Assembly (NCBI GenBank): GCA_034669505.1 | Contig: JAXDNJ010000035.1 | Coordinates: 27,450 to 91,449, forward strand | Length of the DNA: 64,000 bases | Direction: 5' to 3' | Source: JAFASC01 sp034669505 | GTDB taxonomy: Bacteria > Pseudomonadota > Alphaproteobacteria > Rhizobiales > Beijerinckiaceae | Shown here: positions 62,304 through 64,000 of the stretch, one piece after another | Numbering within the stretch: the first letter of the stretch is position 1 | How the letters are laid out: the number at the start of each line of letters is the position of its first letter | The notes under the pieces: generated by a model | Told to the model about the DNA's origin: nothing | The model's database searches: none | Seen by the model: the letters and a program-made list of their open reading frames with translations, nothing else | Program-made: the position numbers and the translations under genes

Positions 62304-63503
62304 ATGGCAAGCGGTATCAGAGACAAAGTCGCCATTCTCGGCATGGGCTGCTCGAAATTCGGCGAGCGCTGGGACCGCGAGGCCGACGACCTCATGGTCG
62401 AAGCGTTCGAGGAAGCGATCACTGACGCCGGCATCGAGAAGAACCAGATCGAGGCGGCGTGGCTCGCGACCGCGATCGAGGAGCAGCATGTCGGCAAATC
62501 CGGCGTGCCGCTGGCGATGGCGCTGCGGCTGCCCCTCATCCCGGTGACGCGCGTCGAAAATTATTGCGCGTCGGGAACGGAAGCGTTTCGCGGCGCGGTC
62601 TACGCGGTGGCGTCGGGCGCTGCCGACATCGCGCTGGCGCTCGGCGTGGAAAAACTGAAGGACACCGGCTATGGCGGCCTGCCGCAGCGCAGCCGCGGCA
62701 ATCTCAACACGATGTGGTGGGCGAATTTCTCTGCGCCTGGCTCATTCGCGCAGCTCGCCGCGGCGTATCGTGCCAAGCACGGCGCCTCGCGAGACGATCT
62801 AAAACGCGCCATGGCGCACATTTCGGTGAAGAGCCACGACAATGCGACGCGGAATTCCAAGGCGCATCTGCGCAACGCGATCACGGTCGACCAGGTGCTC
62901 GGCGCGCCCGTTGTTGCGGAGCCGCTCGGCCTGTTCGATTGCTGCGGCGTGTCGGACGGTTCAGCCTGCGCGATCGTCACCACGCCGGAGATTGCTAGGA
63001 GCCTCGGCAAGCGCGATCTGATCACGGTGAAGGCGCTGCAGCTCTCGGTGTCGAACGGCGTCGAGGCGCAGCATAATTCCTGGGACGGCAGCTACTTTGC
63101 GACGACGCGCGTCGCGTCGAAGCGCGCCTATCAGGAAGCCGGCGTGAAGGACCCGCGCGCCGAGATCGATCTCATCGAAGTGCACGATTGCTTTTCGGTG
63201 ACCGAACTCGTCACGATGGAGGATTTGCACATTTCAGCGGAAGGCCGCGCCATAAACGATGTGCTCGACGGCTTCTACGATGCCGATGGCACGATGCCTT
63301 GCCAGATCGACGGCGGCTTGAAATGTTTCGGCCATCCGATCGGCGCTTCGGGTCTGCGCATGATCTACGAGCTTTACCTGCAGATGCAGGGTCGCGCCGG
63401 GCCGCGGCAGCGCGCCAAGGAGCCGACGCTCGGTCTCACGCACAATCTCGGCGGCTTCCCGCACCAGAATGTGTGCTCGATTTCAATTATCGGAAGAGCG
63501 TGA
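62304..63503 (+). CDS. SCP2-type thiolase
   Basis: 399 residues. Condenses or cleaves acyl-CoA. Catalytic Cys88 in VENYCASGTEAF, the HDCFSVTE segment, GHPIGASGLRMIYEL, and the C-terminal QNVCSISIIG are all intact. The lineage is that of SCP-x or archaeal acetoacetyl-CoA thiolase rather than FadA. ATG 62304 sits one base after the stop of the previous gene, with GGAGG upstream. Probably works with the DUF35-containing protein. Confidence 0.9.
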   Translation: MASGIRDKVAILGMGCSKFGERWDREADDLMVEAFEEAITDAGIEKNQIEAAWLATAIEEQHVGKSGVPLAMALRLPLIPVTRVENYCASGTEAFRGAVYAVASGAADIALALGVEKLKDTGYGGLPQRSRGNLNTMWWANFSAPGSFAQLAAAYRAKHGASRDDLKRAMAHISVKSHDNATRNSKAHLRNAITVDQVLGAPVVAEPLGLFDCCGVSDGSACAIVTTPEIARSLGKRDLITVKALQLSVSNGVEAQHNSWDGSYFATTRVASKRAYQEAGVKDPRAEIDLIEVHDCFSVTELVTMEDLHISAEGRAINDVLDGFYDADGTMPCQIDGGLKCFGHPIGASGLRMIYELYLQMQGRAGPRQRAKEPTLGLTHNLGGFPHQNVCSISIIGRA

Positions 63504-63511
63504 ATCGCTGC

Positions 63512-63610
63512 CGTCATTGCGAGCGCAGCGAAGCAATCCAGGAGCAACCCGCTCGAGGATTGCAGCACCTGCCCCTGGATTGCTTCGTCGCTGCGCTCCT
63601 CGCAATGACG
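63512..63610. repeat. Palindromic REP-like element
   Basis: Arm one, 63512-63542, begins CGTCATTGCGAGCGCAGCG and ends AAGCAATCCAGG. Arm two, 63574-63610, is its reverse complement with two three-base insertions. The core CGTCATTGCGAGCG is a widespread alphaproteobacterial intergenic repeat. It lies just after the thiolase gene and before the convergent acyl-CoA transferase gene, as expected for such elements. Confidence 0.85.
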
Positions 63611-63689
63611 CCTAAATCGCCCTGCCGCTCGCGCCAATACGGCTCGCGTGGGCGCCGCTTGGAAAGCTTGGTTTCGAACGCATCGTCTT

Positions 63690-64000
63690 TCATAGACGCT
63701 TCCGCATCTCGCGCCATTGATCCCAAAGCGTGCCGCGATGCTCCGGCGCCGCGATCGCGATCAAGGCCTCGGCGCGCGCATCCTGCGTGAGATCGCGCAC
63801 TTGTGCCGCGCCGTGTTCGGTGACGAAAATATCCGCGTCGCTGCGTAAGCCAGTGACGATGCCCGGCTCGCAGAGCCGCGCGACGATGCGCGAGACGCCG
63901 CCGCCTGTCGATGGCAGCGCCACGATGGAGCGGCCGTTCGGCGACAGCCGCGCACCGATCATGAAATCCTGGAAGCCGCCGGAGCCGCTGACCAGTCCGC
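63690..64000 (-). CDS. Acetyl-CoA hydrolase/transferase family protein, C-terminal part
   Basis: The last 103 or so codons of a gene running off the right edge. The segment SGSGGFQDFMIGARLSPNGRSIVALPSTGGG, then TEHGAAQVRDLTQDARAEALIAIAAPEHR, is characteristic of acetyl-CoA hydrolase / 4-hydroxybutyrate CoA-transferase C-termini. These enzymes exchange CoA between acetate and acyl-CoA. Its closeness to the thiolase operon may be functional, though the genes converge. Confidence 0.85.
   Translation of the reverse strand, partial: GLVSGSGGFQDFMIGARLSPNGRSIVALPSTGGGVSRIVARLCEPGIVTGLRSDADIFVTEHGAAQVRDLTQDARAEALIAIAAPEHRGTLWDQWREMRKRL

Noticed and set aside
1..64000. Search for CRISPR arrays, tRNA and rRNA genes
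   Set aside because: No evenly spaced repeats, no cloverleaf sequences and no rRNA segments were seen by eye; a formal scan was not possible.

Overview
The window is a GC-rich, densely packed bacterial chromosome segment. Gene content suggests an alphaproteobacterium of the order Hyphomicrobiales (Rhizobiales): UbiG, a soluble PmtA-type phospholipid methyltransferase, DUF3422, DUF6894 proteins, the dapB-gpmA pair, and a Pgi of the kind usually fused to transaldolase. Xanthobacteraceae or Nitrobacteraceae is my guess, not a demonstrated placement. I found no rRNA, tRNA, CRISPR array, prophage or insertion sequence.

Layout. 0-5 kb (minus): dnaN, a BrnT/XRE toxin-antitoxin pair, an altronate dehydratase-like gene, dapB, gpmA and a truncated alkB homologue. 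5-9 kb: a metallo-beta-lactamase-fold hydrolase, dps, and a fused ABC exporter. 9-14 kb: rhlE, ffh, rpsP, DUF3422. 14-26 kb: housekeeping and hypothetical genes (gst-ubiG-GNAT, an acyl-CoA synthetase, a class I amidotransferase, terB-SDR, a glycosyltransferase, pmtA-mnmA). Two of its genes carry single-base frameshifts. 26-36 kb: a 2473-residue highly reducing type I polyketide synthase, two small genes, and a Wzm/Wzt-type polysaccharide ABC exporter. 36-47.6 kb: a compact sugar-phosphate operon, tkt-pgi-gnd-zwf-pgl-gntK-HAD hydrolase-GH15 glucoamylase. 47.6-55 kb: rsmD, rluB-type synthase, tadA, vapBC, ppa, an SGNH hydrolase, a second alkB homologue, paired DUF6894 genes and a Crp/Fnr regulator. 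55-64 kb: an MFS transporter divergent from vanAB-like genes, purD, then an SDR, an HMG-CoA-synthase-fold/DUF35 fusion, an SCP2-type thiolase and the end of an acyl-CoA hydrolase/transferase.

How genes work together. The sugar cluster covers the oxidative pentose phosphate branch (zwf, pgl, gnd), carbon entry (GH15, gntK) and return to glycolysis (tkt, pgi); most gene junctions overlap. The PKS and the nearby Wzm/Wzt exporter recall the rhizobial capsular (rkp) theme, in which a multidomain FAS/PKS (RkpA) supplies a lipid for surface polysaccharide; this link is inference.

The two most interesting loci are (1) the SDR / HMGCS-like-DUF35 fusion / thiolase operon, which parallels the archaeal thiolase-HMGCS-DUF35 complex but appears to lack the HMGCS catalytic residues, and (2) the lone multidomain PKS with a degenerate methyltransferase core and no offloading domain. 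Smaller curiosities are a 14-bp tandem duplication that creates a five-codon uORF fused by ATGA to the MFS start, and a BrnT/XRE module coupled by ATGA to a sugar-acid dehydratase gene.
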